The notes under the pieces were generated by a model. That model did not search any database, had not been told where the DNA came from, and worked only from the letters and a program-made list of their open reading frames with translations. From assembly GCA_017656135.1 (NCBI GenBank), contig JACDOJ010000001.1:124001-188000 (forward strand): 64,000 bases of DNA, in the 5' to 3' direction. The stretch's first letter is position 1; every line of letters begins with the position of its first letter. Shown here in pieces: positions 28,438 to 38,013 of the stretch. Made by a program: the position numbers and the translations under genes. Source of the DNA: Bacillota bacterium. Lineage in GTDB: Bacteria; Bacillota; UBA5301.

Positions 28438-29702
28438 TGGAGATTTGCTGCAAGGACTTGAGCATAAAATATGCTTCGGCTCCGATTCTGGCCGGAGTGA
28501 CTTTTGAAATAAAAGCTGGGGATTTTGTGGGAATCATCGGACCCAATGGCTCTGGGAAAACCACCCTGCTTAAGGCCATTGCCGGCATCCTAGCCCCGAC
28601 TCAAGGTGCTGTGGAGGTGGACGGCAGGCCTTTAAAGGAGTATTCTCCTCAGGAACTGGCTGCACTTTTTGGGGTCGTGCCCCAGAAAAGCGGCACCGAA
28701 TTCGCCTTCACGGTGCGGGAAATGGTCTCCATGGGTCTCTACAGCCAGGCCAAAGAGGCCAGAGGAAGACGCTCCCAAAGGCTGTCTCAGCGGGTCCAGT
28801 GGGCGCTGGCTGAGATGGACCTGGTGGAGCTGGCAGAGCGTCCGGTGACTGTTTTGAGCGGCGGGGAATGGCAACGGGTGTTGATCGCCAGGGCTCTGGC
28901 CCAGAATCCTCAGGCCCTGCTTTTAGATGAGGTCACCACCCACCTGGATATCCGGTATAAGACTGAGATCCTGGAGAAGGTCAAAAGCCTCAACCGGAGC
29001 AGGGGTTTGACGGTAGTTGCTATCCTTCACGAGCTGGAGCTGGCTGCCGAGTATGCCTCTAAGCTCTTAGTTTTGAAGGACGGTCGGATTCACAGTGTGG
29101 GCCCGCCGGAAGAGGTGCTTTCTTCTCAGGTGATGAAAGAGGTATTTGGAGTTGATCTACAGGTGGTCAGAGGGGCCCGGGGAGAAATCATCCTCCAGTC
29201 TGTCCGTAGGCAGAGTAAGGGCAAGGCTGTGGCAGGCGCCGGTGGGAAAGGCCTGATTCATGTGGTTGCTGGAGGAGGAAGCGGGGTGGCCATCTTAGAG
29301 TACCTAGCTGAAAAGGGTTTCGCCCTTTCCATGGGAGCCGTAAACCGGGAGGATGCCGATTGGGTGAAGGCTAAAGAGCTTGGTATCAAGCTCTGTGAGG
29401 AAATTCCTTTTGCCCCGCTCTCGCCGGAAGTGCGGGCCAGAAATCTTCGGCTGATGGAAAAGGCTGACCTGATTGTTGTCACTGATGTGCCCTTCGGCCC
29501 TGGAAACGTAGGGAACTTGGAGGATGTCTTGGCCCTTGTGGAGATGGGCAAGGAAGCCTATCTTCTGGCTGAGCCGCCCATAGCTGAGCGGGATTTCACC
29601 GGTGGGGAGGCGACCAGGCTCTGGCAGCGCCTGGCGGAAGCCGGGGCCCGTCTCGTGCCCTCCCAGGCTCAGCTCTTGGCGGAAGTCACCGGAAAGGAGT
29701 AA
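28437..29702 (+). CDS. BtuD/FecE-family ATPase with ~150-aa C-terminal fused domain
   Basis: GPNGSGKTT, LSGGEWQRVLIARALAQ, LLLDEVTTHLD; extra domain KGLIHVVAGGGSGVAILEYLAEKGF...ADLIVVTDVPFGPGN. Confidence 0.9.
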   Translation: MEICCKDLSIKYASAPILAGVTFEIKAGDFVGIIGPNGSGKTTLLKAIAGILAPTQGAVEVDGRPLKEYSPQELAALFGVVPQKSGTEFAFTVREMVSMGLYSQAKEARGRRSQRLSQRVQWALAEMDLVELAERPVTVLSGGEWQRVLIARALAQNPQALLLDEVTTHLDIRYKTEILEKVKSLNRSRGLTVVAILHELELAAEYASKLLVLKDGRIHSVGPPEEVLSSQVMKEVFGVDLQVVRGARGEIILQSVRRQSKGKAVAGAGGKGLIHVVAGGGSGVAILEYLAEKGFALSMGAVNREDADWVKAKELGIKLCEEIPFAPLSPEVRARNLRLMEKADLIVVTDVPFGPGNVGNLEDVLALVEMGKEAYLLAEPPIAERDFTGGEATRLWQRLAEAGARLVPSQAQLLAEVTGKE

Positions 29703-29706
29703 CGGT

Positions 29707-30507
29707 TTGGAGTTTTCTGCAATAGCCAGCGGTAGTTCAGGGAATTGTATATATGTAAAGAGCAAAAGCACAGCCATACTGATTGATGCCGGGATCACCG
29801 GGAAACGCATAGTCCAGAACCTTTCGGAACTGGGCTCTTGTGCTGAAGACCTGCAGGCGGTGCTCGTTACCCACGAGCACCGGGATCACATCTCGGGAGT
29901 GGGAGTGATGGCCCGCAAGTTCGGCCTAGCCGTATACGCCAACGGCTCTACCTGGGCGGGGATGAATCCTTATATCGGGCCGATTCCTGAGAGGCAGAAA
30001 AAGATCTTTGAGAGTGGAAGCGTTTTTTGCGTCGGGGATTTGGAAGTGACGACTTTCCGCACCTCCCACGACAGCCGGGAGTCGGTAGGTTTCATTATCG
30101 ATGATGGAAAAACCCAGTTGGCTATAGCCACCGACACCGGAGTGCTTTCCCCGGAGATCCTGGGCAAGCTGAAAACCGCCGAGTACCTGCTGATCGAGTC
30201 TAACCATGATCTTACCATGCTGAAGGAAGGGAGGTACCCCTGGCATCTAAAGAAGAGGATCATGAGCGAAAAGGGGCACCTTTCCAATAAAGCGGCTGCC
30301 GCTTGTGTGGAGTTTTTGGTGAAACACGGCCGGGTGAGCCAGGGGCAAGTCCTATTGGGGCATTTAAGTCAGGAGAACAACCTGCCTGATCTGGCCCTCA
30401 AGGAAACCACCTCCCGGCTCTTAAAAGCAGGGATCAAACCAGGCAGCGATGTTCGGGTGGGCTTGGCTTTGCGGGACCGCAGAACTGCTTTGTATAAAGC
30501 GGGTTAG
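29707..30507 (+). CDS. MBL-fold metallo-hydrolase (WalJ/YycJ-like)
   Basis: FSAIASGSSGNCIYV, VTHEHRDHISGVGVM, ESNHDLTML, GHLSQENN; TTG start in frame at 29707. Confidence 0.9.
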   Translation: MEFSAIASGSSGNCIYVKSKSTAILIDAGITGKRIVQNLSELGSCAEDLQAVLVTHEHRDHISGVGVMARKFGLAVYANGSTWAGMNPYIGPIPERQKKIFESGSVFCVGDLEVTTFRTSHDSRESVGFIIDDGKTQLAIATDTGVLSPEILGKLKTAEYLLIESNHDLTMLKEGRYPWHLKKRIMSEKGHLSNKAAAACVEFLVKHGRVSQGQVLLGHLSQENNLPDLALKETTSRLLKAGIKPGSDVRVGLALRDRRTALYKAG

Positions 30508-30553
30508 GGCAGATGAAAAAGGTGGGGGAGAGATATCCTGGGAGGGAAAACTC

Positions 30554-31666
30554 TTGTCCACTCATTCTTCTTTTCAAAACCTCAGGTTTTGGGTGTATGT
30601 GGTCATTTCCTTGGTCCTGTTGGCTATTGGCGCGGTTTTCTTCCGTTTCTTCACCCAAGGAGGTAATGTCTCTCCACCGAACCTGAACTTCAACACCGTT
30701 CAAGTGGGTTTAGAGGAGCGGGGTAGGGAAGGCGTTTTTGATGCCACTAAGGTTGTGGAGAAAGTCGGTCCAGCGGTGGCTCAGATTAACACCAGAACTG
30801 AGCTGGTTCTCTACGACTATTTTCGCCGTCCCTACCTGAGTGAAAGTGAAGGGTTGGGTTCAGGAGTCGTCATCGAGGAGAACGGGTACATCTTAACTAA
30901 TAACCACGTGGTAGCGGGCGCCACTACCATCGAAGTAACCCTTCCTGGCAGGGAACCGGTGGAGGCCCGCTTGGTGGGTGCTGATCCCCAGACCGATTTG
31001 GCGGTGATCAAGATCTCCGACTCAGACCTGCCAGTGGCTGAGCTTGGTGACTCCACTAAACTCAAAGTGGGTGAGTCAGTGGTGGCCATCGGCAACCCCT
31101 TTGGTTTTGACAACACGGTGACAACCGGGGTCATCAGCGCTTTGGGCCGCAGTTTGGCTGTGGGTCAAAACGTCTGGTTGGAGGGGCTGATTCAGACCGA
31201 CGCCTCCATCAATCCAGGGAACAGCGGAGGGCCTCTGCTCAACGCCGAGGGCCAGGTCATAGGTATCAACACCGCCATCATCGAGCAGGCTCAGGGGATC
31301 GGGTTCTCCATCCCCATTCACATGGCGGTGGAGGTCGTCCGGGATCTGGTCAAGTACGGTAAGGTCCTGCGTTTAGGGGTTTATGCCGAAACTCTCACCA
31401 GGGAAACGGCGAGCCGCATTGAAAGGGCTGTTGGCCTGGAGATTCCGGTTACCACCGGGGTAATTGTCCTCGGGGTCAAAGAGGGGAGTCCAGCGGCTAG
31501 GGCCGGCCTCAGAGCCGGGGATGTGATTTTCGAGTTCAACGGAAAAAAGGTAGAGAGCAGAGACCAACTCTTGAAGATCACCTCAGAGCTGGATTATCGG
31601 GATCCGATTCAAATCACTGCCTTCCGGGGACGGCGGAGGCTGAGGTTAACCACTAGGTTGGAATAG
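30554..31666 (+). CDS. HtrA/DegP-like trypsin-like serine protease with PDZ domain
   Basis: TNNHVVAGA, DLAVIKI, GNSGGPLLN, PDZ-like AGLRAGDVIFEFNGKKV; TTG start after GGGAGG. Confidence 0.93.
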   Translation: MSTHSSFQNLRFWVYVVISLVLLAIGAVFFRFFTQGGNVSPPNLNFNTVQVGLEERGREGVFDATKVVEKVGPAVAQINTRTELVLYDYFRRPYLSESEGLGSGVVIEENGYILTNNHVVAGATTIEVTLPGREPVEARLVGADPQTDLAVIKISDSDLPVAELGDSTKLKVGESVVAIGNPFGFDNTVTTGVISALGRSLAVGQNVWLEGLIQTDASINPGNSGGPLLNAEGQVIGINTAIIEQAQGIGFSIPIHMAVEVVRDLVKYGKVLRLGVYAETLTRETASRIERAVGLEIPVTTGVIVLGVKEGSPAARAGLRAGDVIFEFNGKKVESRDQLLKITSELDYRDPIQITAFRGRRRLRLTTRLE

Positions 31667-31688
31667 CACAAAATGGGGATTTTGGGGA

Positions 31689-32168
31689 ATGCTGCAGTTT
31701 ACTGTGATTGCCGTGGGCAAACTGAAAGAAAAGTACCTGATCCAGGCTTGTCAGGAGTACCTGAAGCGCCTGCGCCCGGCAGTCAAGGTCAGGGTCGTCG
31801 AACTCAAAGATGAGCCCTTACCTGCTATTGGTTCGCCTGATGAGGCCGGGGCTAAAGAGATAGAGGGGAAGCGCATCCTAGCTGCTCTGCCTCAGGGAGC
31901 GGTGAAAATCGCCCTGGACCCCATGGGGCGGGAGCTCTCCTCTCCGGAATTTGCCCACCTCCTAAATCAATACGCTCTCGCCGGGAGAAGCAGTTTCGCC
32001 TTCATCATTGGTGGTGGGGCGGGACTGGCTGAAACCGTGAGGAGAGCCAGTGATGAAGTCCTCTCTTTCTCCAGGCTAACTTTTCCACACCAACTTTTCC
32101 GAGTCATTCTTTTGGAACAGCTCTACCGGGCAGTGAAGATCATTCGCAATGAGCCGTATCACCGGTAA
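31689..32168 (+). CDS. rlmH: 23S rRNA (pseudouridine1915-N3)-methyltransferase RlmH
   Basis: Full-length 159 aa; FIIGGGAGLAETV, LSFSRLTFPHQLFRVILLEQLYRA, NEPYHR C-terminus. Confidence 0.95.
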   Translation: MLQFTVIAVGKLKEKYLIQACQEYLKRLRPAVKVRVVELKDEPLPAIGSPDEAGAKEIEGKRILAALPQGAVKIALDPMGRELSSPEFAHLLNQYALAGRSSFAFIIGGGAGLAETVRRASDEVLSFSRLTFPHQLFRVILLEQLYRAVKIIRNEPYHR

Positions 32169-32181
32169 ATTATTGAGGGTC

Positions 32182-32326
32182 TTAGGCCCAGTCCCCATCT
32201 ACCTCTTTTAAGGCAAACCGGAAATCCAGATTCATCTTTAAGTGCATGAGCAGAGTTTTAAAGCCCTTAGGTACTTCAGCGCCCAGTGGTAATCAGGGTT
32301 TCAACTTTCTTCTGACTTAACTTCAT
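32182..32326 (-). pseudogene. Small frameshifted ORF with good SD (about 47 aa if repaired)
   Basis: Minus strand AGGAGGAATAAAC-ATG: MKLSQKKVETLITTGR*, shifted frame LPLGAEVPKGFKTLLMHLKMNLDFRFALKEVDGDWA*. Confidence 0.4.
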
Positions 32327-33218
32327 GTTTATTCCTCCTAAGACCATTCAAAGTCGCTTGTCCCATAAAGACAATTAGACCAGTGATAGTCAGAGTCCCT
32401 CCCACTATTTCCAGGGGAGTCGGTGCTTCCTGGAAAAAGAACCAAGCCCAGAGGGTTGCACCTACCGGTTCTCCGAGGACGGCAGTGGCCACCACCGAGG
32501 GGGATACGTAGCCTAAAGCCCAGTTGAAAGAGGTATGGCCGCCGATGTGACAGATGAGTCCCAGTCCCAGGAAGGCCCACCAGTCCAGCGCCGAGTAGGG
32601 GCCAAAGGAGTAGCCTTTGAAGAGGCTGATCAGTCCTAAAGCCAGGGTACAGGTGAGGTAGGACCAGAAGGTGTAAGTGTTGAGGTCCAGGCTGCTTCTG
32701 GCCAGGTGCCCGATGAAAAAGTAGGTGGCGGCAAAGGCTGCAGCCAAGACGGCGAGGCCGTTGCCTAGCAGAGTGCTCCCATAAGTGCCACCGCTTGTGC
32801 CGATGAGGATGGTTCCCAAAAAGGTTAAAAGCACTCCTATGCGAGCTCTGGCAGAGAGCCTCTCAGCCAGCAAAAACCGGGCGGCGATGATCACAAAAAA
32901 GGGTTGGGTGGCTACCAGCACAGTGGAACTGGCCACCGAAGTGAGTTTCAAAGACTGAAACCAAGACCAAAAATGTAAGGCCAAAAGGGTACCGGAAAGA
33001 AGAGTGTACCGGGCTTCTCGCCAAGTTGGCCAAGCAAATCCCCCTTTGGGCAAAAGCAAGAGGGAGGTGGCCAAGGTGGCGATGAGGAGCCGCCAAAAGG
33101 CGATGACTGCTGCCGGGGCGGTGCTGAGGCGCACAAAAATGGCGGCGAAAGAGACTGAGGTCACCCCAATGATTACTAAGACTATCGGATTTATCGGGGG
33201 CTTTTTGGCAGTTGACAT
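32301..33218 (-). CDS. EamA/DMT-family transporter
   Basis: Ten-TM pattern; FAAIFVRLSTAPAAVIAFWRLL, GEPVGATLWAWFFFQEAPTPLEIVGGTLTITGL. Confidence 0.88.
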   Translation of the reverse strand: MSTAKKPPINPIVLVIIGVTSVSFAAIFVRLSTAPAAVIAFWRLLIATLATSLLLLPKGGFAWPTWREARYTLLSGTLLALHFWSWFQSLKLTSVASSTVLVATQPFFVIIAARFLLAERLSARARIGVLLTFLGTILIGTSGGTYGSTLLGNGLAVLAAAFAATYFFIGHLARSSLDLNTYTFWSYLTCTLALGLISLFKGYSFGPYSALDWWAFLGLGLICHIGGHTSFNWALGYVSPSVVATAVLGEPVGATLWAWFFFQEAPTPLEIVGGTLTITGLIVFMGQATLNGLRRNKHEVKSEES

Positions 33219-33435
33219 GCTAGAAGAGTACGACTTTGGGAGGCGGATTCCTCTCGTCAAGCATAAGATATGAACCCCTTTCTTGAGCCGCAAGTGGCGG
33301 CGCCGGTTCTTGGTGCTCACTGTGACCTGGGTGAGTGGAGTGGCCTTATTAATCAAGTAGTGGCAGGAGAGGCGGCATACTTGTGGAATTAAACAATAAT
33401 TCCCAAGATTCCAGGGAAGCAAGGAGGGGGAATAA

Positions 33436-34551
33436 ATGAAAATAGGTATTCCCAAGGAGATCAAAAACAACGAAAACAGAGTTGCAATTACTCCAGCCGG
33501 GGTCAAAGATTTTGTTCGGCATGGACATGCAGTTTATATAGAAAAGAATGCCGGAGTTGGAAGTGGCATCTCTGATGAAGAATACGTCCAGGCCGGGGCC
33601 ACCATTCTCCCGTCGGCAACTGAGGTTTACGGGGAGGCGGAGATGATCATCAAAGTCAAGGAGCCGGTGCCTCCGGAGTATGATTTGCTCCGGCCGGGCC
33701 AGATCCTCTTCACCTATCTGCACCTTGCGGCAAGTCAAGAGTTAACCCGGGCTCTTATGGAGAAAGAAATCATTGGCATTGCCTATGAAACGGTTCAGAT
33801 GGCAGATGGCAGCCTGCCACTCCTGGCGCCCATGAGTGAAGTGGCCGGTTCCATGGCTTCTCAGGTCGGTGCCTATTACCTGGCCCGCACTCAGGGGGGC
33901 CGGGGCGTCTTGATGGGTGGGGTACCTGGGGTGGAGCCTGCCCATGTTGTGATCATCGGCGGAGGCAATGTAGGGACTCGGGCGGCCATGATGGCAGCAG
34001 GCCTCGGAGCCAAAGTGACTATTCTGGAGATCTCCGCCCGGCGGATGCGTTACCTGTACGAGATCATGCCCAAGAACGTGACCGTTTTACAGTCAAACCA
34101 CTACAACATCGAACAAGCCCTTACTGATTGTGATCTCTTGATCGGAGCAGTCTTGATTCCTGGGGCTAAGGCCCCCAAACTGGTTACCCGGGAGATGCTC
34201 TCCCTGCTTAAGGAAAGAGCGGTTCTGGTGGATGTCGCGGTGGACCAGGGCGGGTGTTTTGAGACTACCGTTCCCACCACCCACGAAGACCCGGTCTACT
34301 ATGTGGACAACATCCTGCACTACGCTGTGGCCAATATGCCTGGAGCCTACCCCCGGACTTCCACCTTTGCCCTGACTAATGCCACTATGCCCTATGCCCT
34401 GCAGATTGCTGATAAAGGGCTGATGGCTTTGGCCGAAGACCCGGCCCTTCTCAAAGGCCTCAACCTGTGGCGGGGTGAAGTCACCTACCGGGCGGTAGCC
34501 GAGGCCTTCGATCTGGAGTGGGTTGACCCCAAAACTGTCCTGAAAAATTAA
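33436..34551 (+). CDS. ald: Alanine dehydrogenase
   Basis: [50 protein letters not shown]. Confidence 0.96.
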   Translation: MKIGIPKEIKNNENRVAITPAGVKDFVRHGHAVYIEKNAGVGSGISDEEYVQAGATILPSATEVYGEAEMIIKVKEPVPPEYDLLRPGQILFTYLHLAASQELTRALMEKEIIGIAYETVQMADGSLPLLAPMSEVAGSMASQVGAYYLARTQGGRGVLMGGVPGVEPAHVVIIGGGNVGTRAAMMAAGLGAKVTILEISARRMRYLYEIMPKNVTVLQSNHYNIEQALTDCDLLIGAVLIPGAKAPKLVTREMLSLLKERAVLVDVAVDQGGCFETTVPTTHEDPVYYVDNILHYAVANMPGAYPRTSTFALTNATMPYALQIADKGLMALAEDPALLKGLNLWRGEVTYRAVAEAFDLEWVDPKTVLKN

Positions 34552-34573
34552 GGTTTAAAACAGATCGGCGAGA

Positions 34574-34606
34574 TGGACCCGTTCATAGAGAGTGGGTCCA
34601 CTTTTT
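34574..34606 (+). terminator. Rho-independent terminator after ald
   Basis: TGGACCC ... GGGTCCA followed by CTTTTT. Confidence 0.7.
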
Positions 34607-34748
34607 ATGCAAATTATGGTAGGAAGAGAGTGGCCGGTAGCGAACAGAATAGACAGCTTGGTTCTTGTGGGGGAATAGGGCAGCAGTGTTAATGGGTAGT
34701 GCAGAACGTAAGTTAGACTTAGATTGTGATTACGGGTTTTAGAAAGTA

Positions 34749-34841
34749 ATGAAGCCCTTTGATATTCAAGACATTCTGACCCTAGTGGAAAAAGCTCTGA
34801 GTCGCTCAGAGGATAGTCTGAAACTGCCTGTGGCAGATTAG
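34749..34841 (+). pseudogene. Possible remnant of a response-regulator receiver domain C-terminus (30 aa)
   Basis: MKPFDIQDILTLVEKALSRSEDSLKLPVAD*: KPFxxxxLxxxVEKAL pattern of receiver domain final helix; in-frame stop just upstream. Confidence 0.4.
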
Positions 34842-34926
34842 CAAAGGGGCAAAAAATCTTATTTATTTTCAGCACTGATTCTGTTATACTATCTCTGTTT
34901 CTATTCCACGATAGGAGGTAATTCCA

Positions 34927-35385
34927 GTGCTGCCTACACCAAAGAAATTCACTGTGGTTGCCGGCGCTGCAGAAGGTGCTACTAGGTTGAACGCTTTTGA
35001 CAACGCCTTGTTGGCTTCAGGCATCGGTAATTTGAACCTGCTCAGGGTGAGCAGTATTCTCCCCCCGGGTTGCGAAGAGGTAGAGCATTTGGATATTCCA
35101 CCGGGGTCTCTCACTCCCACTGCTTACGGCAGCATTATCAGTGAGACTCCCGGCAAAAAGATCGCTGCTGCTGTAGCTATTGGTTTCAGCGAGAATGATT
35201 TTGGAGTCATCATGGAATACTCTGGAGAGTGTTCCAAGGAAGAGGCGGAAGCAGAGGTTGCCCGCATGGTCGAAGAGGCTTTCAAAGTCCGCGGCCGCAA
35301 GCTGGTGCGGGTTCTGGCCAAGGGTTCGGAGATTGTTGTGGACAAGTGTGCCTGTGCCTTTGCTGCCGTAGCTCTTTGGTATTAG
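34927..35385 (+). CDS. pdaD: Pyruvoyl-dependent arginine decarboxylase
   Basis: ALLASGIGNLNLLRVSSILPPGCEE with Ser-Ser self-cleavage region; followed by speE and speB. Confidence 0.92.
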   Translation: MLPTPKKFTVVAGAAEGATRLNAFDNALLASGIGNLNLLRVSSILPPGCEEVEHLDIPPGSLTPTAYGSIISETPGKKIAAAVAIGFSENDFGVIMEYSGECSKEEAEAEVARMVEEAFKVRGRKLVRVLAKGSEIVVDKCACAFAAVALWY

Positions 35386-35419
35386 TATAATTTCAACAAG
35401 GATACAAGGAGGTTCGCTG

Positions 35420-36244
35420 TTGGAAACCTGGCTTACTGAAAACCAGACCAAAAACATGCGGTTGTCCCTGCGGATCAAAGAGATTCTCCACCACGAACAG
35501 ACCGAGTTTCAGGAACTGGTGGTGGTCGATACCCTGGAATACGGCCGGATGCTGGTCTTGGATGGGGCCATTCAGACCACCGAACGGGATGAGTTTACCT
35601 ACCATGAAATGATCGCCCATGTCCCGGCTTTCGCTCACCCGGCTCCTAAACGGGTCTGTGTGATCGGCGGCGGAGACGGAGGAACCGTCCGGGAGCTCCT
35701 AAAACACCCATCCATCGAAGAAATCGACCATGTGGAGATCGATGGCAAGGTGATTGAAGCCAGCCGTAAGTATCTCCCGACTCTGAGCTCGGGTCTGGAT
35801 GATCCCCGGGTCAACTCCTTGGTTACTGATGGAATCAAGCACGTTGAATCAGTGGAAAACCGCTATGATATCATTATCGTTGACTCCTCGGATCCGGTGG
35901 GGCCAGGGGTACAGCTTTTTGAGGTTCCTTTCTACACCAATTGCTATCGGGCTCTGGCCGAGGGCGGGCTCTTAGTGGCCCAGACTGAGTCTCCCTTCTC
36001 AGAGGCTGATCTTCTGGTCAAGGCCTACCGGAACATTGCTCAGGTCTTCCCGCAAACCAAGGTCTACTTGGCGAACGTACCCACTTACCCGTCTGGTCTT
36101 TGGAGTTTTACCTGCGGTTCTAAAGGGCCCGACCCCGCTAAAGCACCGGAGAAGGTAGAGTTTGCCACCAAGTACTACACACCTGAGATTCACCGGGCGG
36201 CCTTCACCCTGCCACCTTTTGTGCAGGAGCTCTTGGAGGGATAG
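35420..36244 (+). CDS. speE: Spermidine synthase
   Basis: DGAIQTTERDEFTYHEMIAHVP, VIGGGDGGTVRELLKH. Confidence 0.95.
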   Translation: METWLTENQTKNMRLSLRIKEILHHEQTEFQELVVVDTLEYGRMLVLDGAIQTTERDEFTYHEMIAHVPAFAHPAPKRVCVIGGGDGGTVRELLKHPSIEEIDHVEIDGKVIEASRKYLPTLSSGLDDPRVNSLVTDGIKHVESVENRYDIIIVDSSDPVGPGVQLFEVPFYTNCYRALAEGGLLVAQTESPFSEADLLVKAYRNIAQVFPQTKVYLANVPTYPSGLWSFTCGSKGPDPAKAPEKVEFATKYYTPEIHRAAFTLPPFVQELLEG

Positions 36245-36246
36245 AT

Positions 36247-37122
36247 ATGACTGGCAAGTTCCTGGAGTTCGCCCGGGAACATATGGAAAAAGGGGCTCCT
36301 TTTTTAGGAGCCTCTAAAGATTATACGGCCTCAAAAAAGGTCATCATCGGGGCTCCTATGGACTGGACGGTCAGCTTCCGGCCGGGTTCCCGCTTTGGGC
36401 CCGCCTCCATCCGGGATGTCTCCCCGGGGCTGGAAGAATACAGCGTCTACCAGGATAAGTCTCTGGCTGATGTTGCTTTCTACGATGCCGGGGACTTGGC
36501 CCTGCCCTTTGGAAACCCTGGGGCCTCACTGGATTTGATCAAAGAGGCCGTATCTTTGCTCCACGCAGACGGCAAAGTACCTTTGTTGCTCGGGGGAGAG
36601 CACTTGGTCTCCTGGCCGGCTATTGCCGCTGCCCACAGCGTGTACCCGGATCTTGTGGTAATCCACCTGGATGCCCATGCCGATCTCCGCAGCGATTATC
36701 TGGGGGAATCCCTCTCCCACGCTTCGGTAATCAGGAGGGTCTGTGAGCTGGTGCCGGAGGTGGAGGTCTACCAGTTCGGTATTAGATCCGGAGAGGGGGC
36801 CGAATTTATCTACGCCCGGGAGCGGACAAGGCTTTTCCCCTTCAAAGTGCTGGAGCCTTTAAGAAAAGTCTTGCCTGAACTTAAGGGCCGGCCGGTCTAC
36901 CTCACTTTGGATATTGATGTGGCCGACCCGGCTTTTGCACCGGGGACAGGAACCCCTGAGCCCGGTGGGGTTACCAGTTCCGAACTCATCGAGGCCATCA
37001 CGCTCTTTAGCGAGTGCCGACTTATTGGGGCTGACATTGTCGAAGTGGCCCCGGATTATGACTTGAGCAGGCGGACTCCGTTTTTAGCAGCCAAGCTGCT
37101 TCGGGAGATTTTGTTGTTTTAA
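36247..37122 (+). CDS. speB: Agmatinase
   Basis: GGEHLVSWP, HLDAHADLR, TLDIDVADPAFAPGTGTPEPGG. Confidence 0.95.
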   Translation: MTGKFLEFAREHMEKGAPFLGASKDYTASKKVIIGAPMDWTVSFRPGSRFGPASIRDVSPGLEEYSVYQDKSLADVAFYDAGDLALPFGNPGASLDLIKEAVSLLHADGKVPLLLGGEHLVSWPAIAAAHSVYPDLVVIHLDAHADLRSDYLGESLSHASVIRRVCELVPEVEVYQFGIRSGEGAEFIYARERTRLFPFKVLEPLRKVLPELKGRPVYLTLDIDVADPAFAPGTGTPEPGGVTSSELIEAITLFSECRLIGADIVEVAPDYDLSRRTPFLAAKLLREILLF

Positions 37123-37218
37123 CCTGCCGGATTTTCCCACTGAGCTATGAGAAGGATTAAAGGGCGAGCAGTGGAAATCTGTTTCTGGAATGTCAGAATT
37201 ACAGGGAGGAACAAAAAG

Positions 37219-37866
37219 ATGCCAGTGAAAGTAAAGCCTGCTTTATTCATAATCGTAGCGGGTCTGTTGCTACTACCCATCGCTGCAGTGGCCGCGCCCA
37301 GTCTCAGCGGCCCCACAGGGTTGATCACTATTCCCAGCGCAGATGTGATTCAATCCGATCAGTTCAACATCGGCGGTTTCATGGTGGAAGACGAACTTTC
37401 CTTTGTCATCAACGGTGCACCTATTCCCGGTCTGGAAGTGGGAGTCGGAGTCCACGGCCGTGGAGACTCTTTGGGCTATTTGAACGCCAAGTACCAGTTG
37501 GTTCCGGAGACCAGAGAATATCCTGGGGTGGCTGTGGGTGCCGTGGGTATCAATGATGTCACCAGACGCTCGGTCTACGTGGTAGCCAGCAAAAACCTAC
37601 CTGAGTTTGGGGTGCGGGGGCATATCGGCATCCAAACTCCCGGTGATCCTCTCTTTGCCGGGGTGAGCAAGGTACTGAATACGGTTTCTGTTCAGCGGCC
37701 CGGTGAAAAGAGCTTGGCCCTACAAACCACGCTCTTGGCTGAGCTTAGGGGAAGTGACCCCAGTGTGGGCCTCAGGCTGCGTCTCAGTCCGCACTTTGTC
37801 TTGCATGCATCCTATGTGGATTTGAGCACCGGAGTAATTGGACTCTCCTATAACGGCTGGTTCTAG
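37219..37866 (+). CDS. YjbH-like beta-barrel-type exported protein
   Basis: Signal peptide then PSLSGPTGLITIPSADVIQSDQFNIGGF; alternating beta pattern; C-terminal GLSYNGWF. Confidence 0.65.
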   Translation: MPVKVKPALFIIVAGLLLLPIAAVAAPSLSGPTGLITIPSADVIQSDQFNIGGFMVEDELSFVINGAPIPGLEVGVGVHGRGDSLGYLNAKYQLVPETREYPGVAVGAVGINDVTRRSVYVVASKNLPEFGVRGHIGIQTPGDPLFAGVSKVLNTVSVQRPGEKSLALQTTLLAELRGSDPSVGLRLRLSPHFVLHASYVDLSTGVIGLSYNGWF

Positions 37867-37890
37867 CTTCAAGCCAGAGACTGTCCATCA

Positions 37891-37925
37891 AAAGTGCTCT
37901 GCACCACGCGGGGCGCTTTTTGTTT
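37891..37925 (+). terminator. Rho-independent terminator candidate
   Basis: AAAAGTGCTC ... GGGCGCTTTT followed by TGTTTT. Confidence 0.6.
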
Positions 37926-38013
37926 TAAGCTGCCAGTCCTTGGAGAAAATGAGAGGAAGAAGTTAGTCAATGTAGAACTAAACAAAAGTTTGCCAGAAAA
38001 GAGGTGTGCTGTC

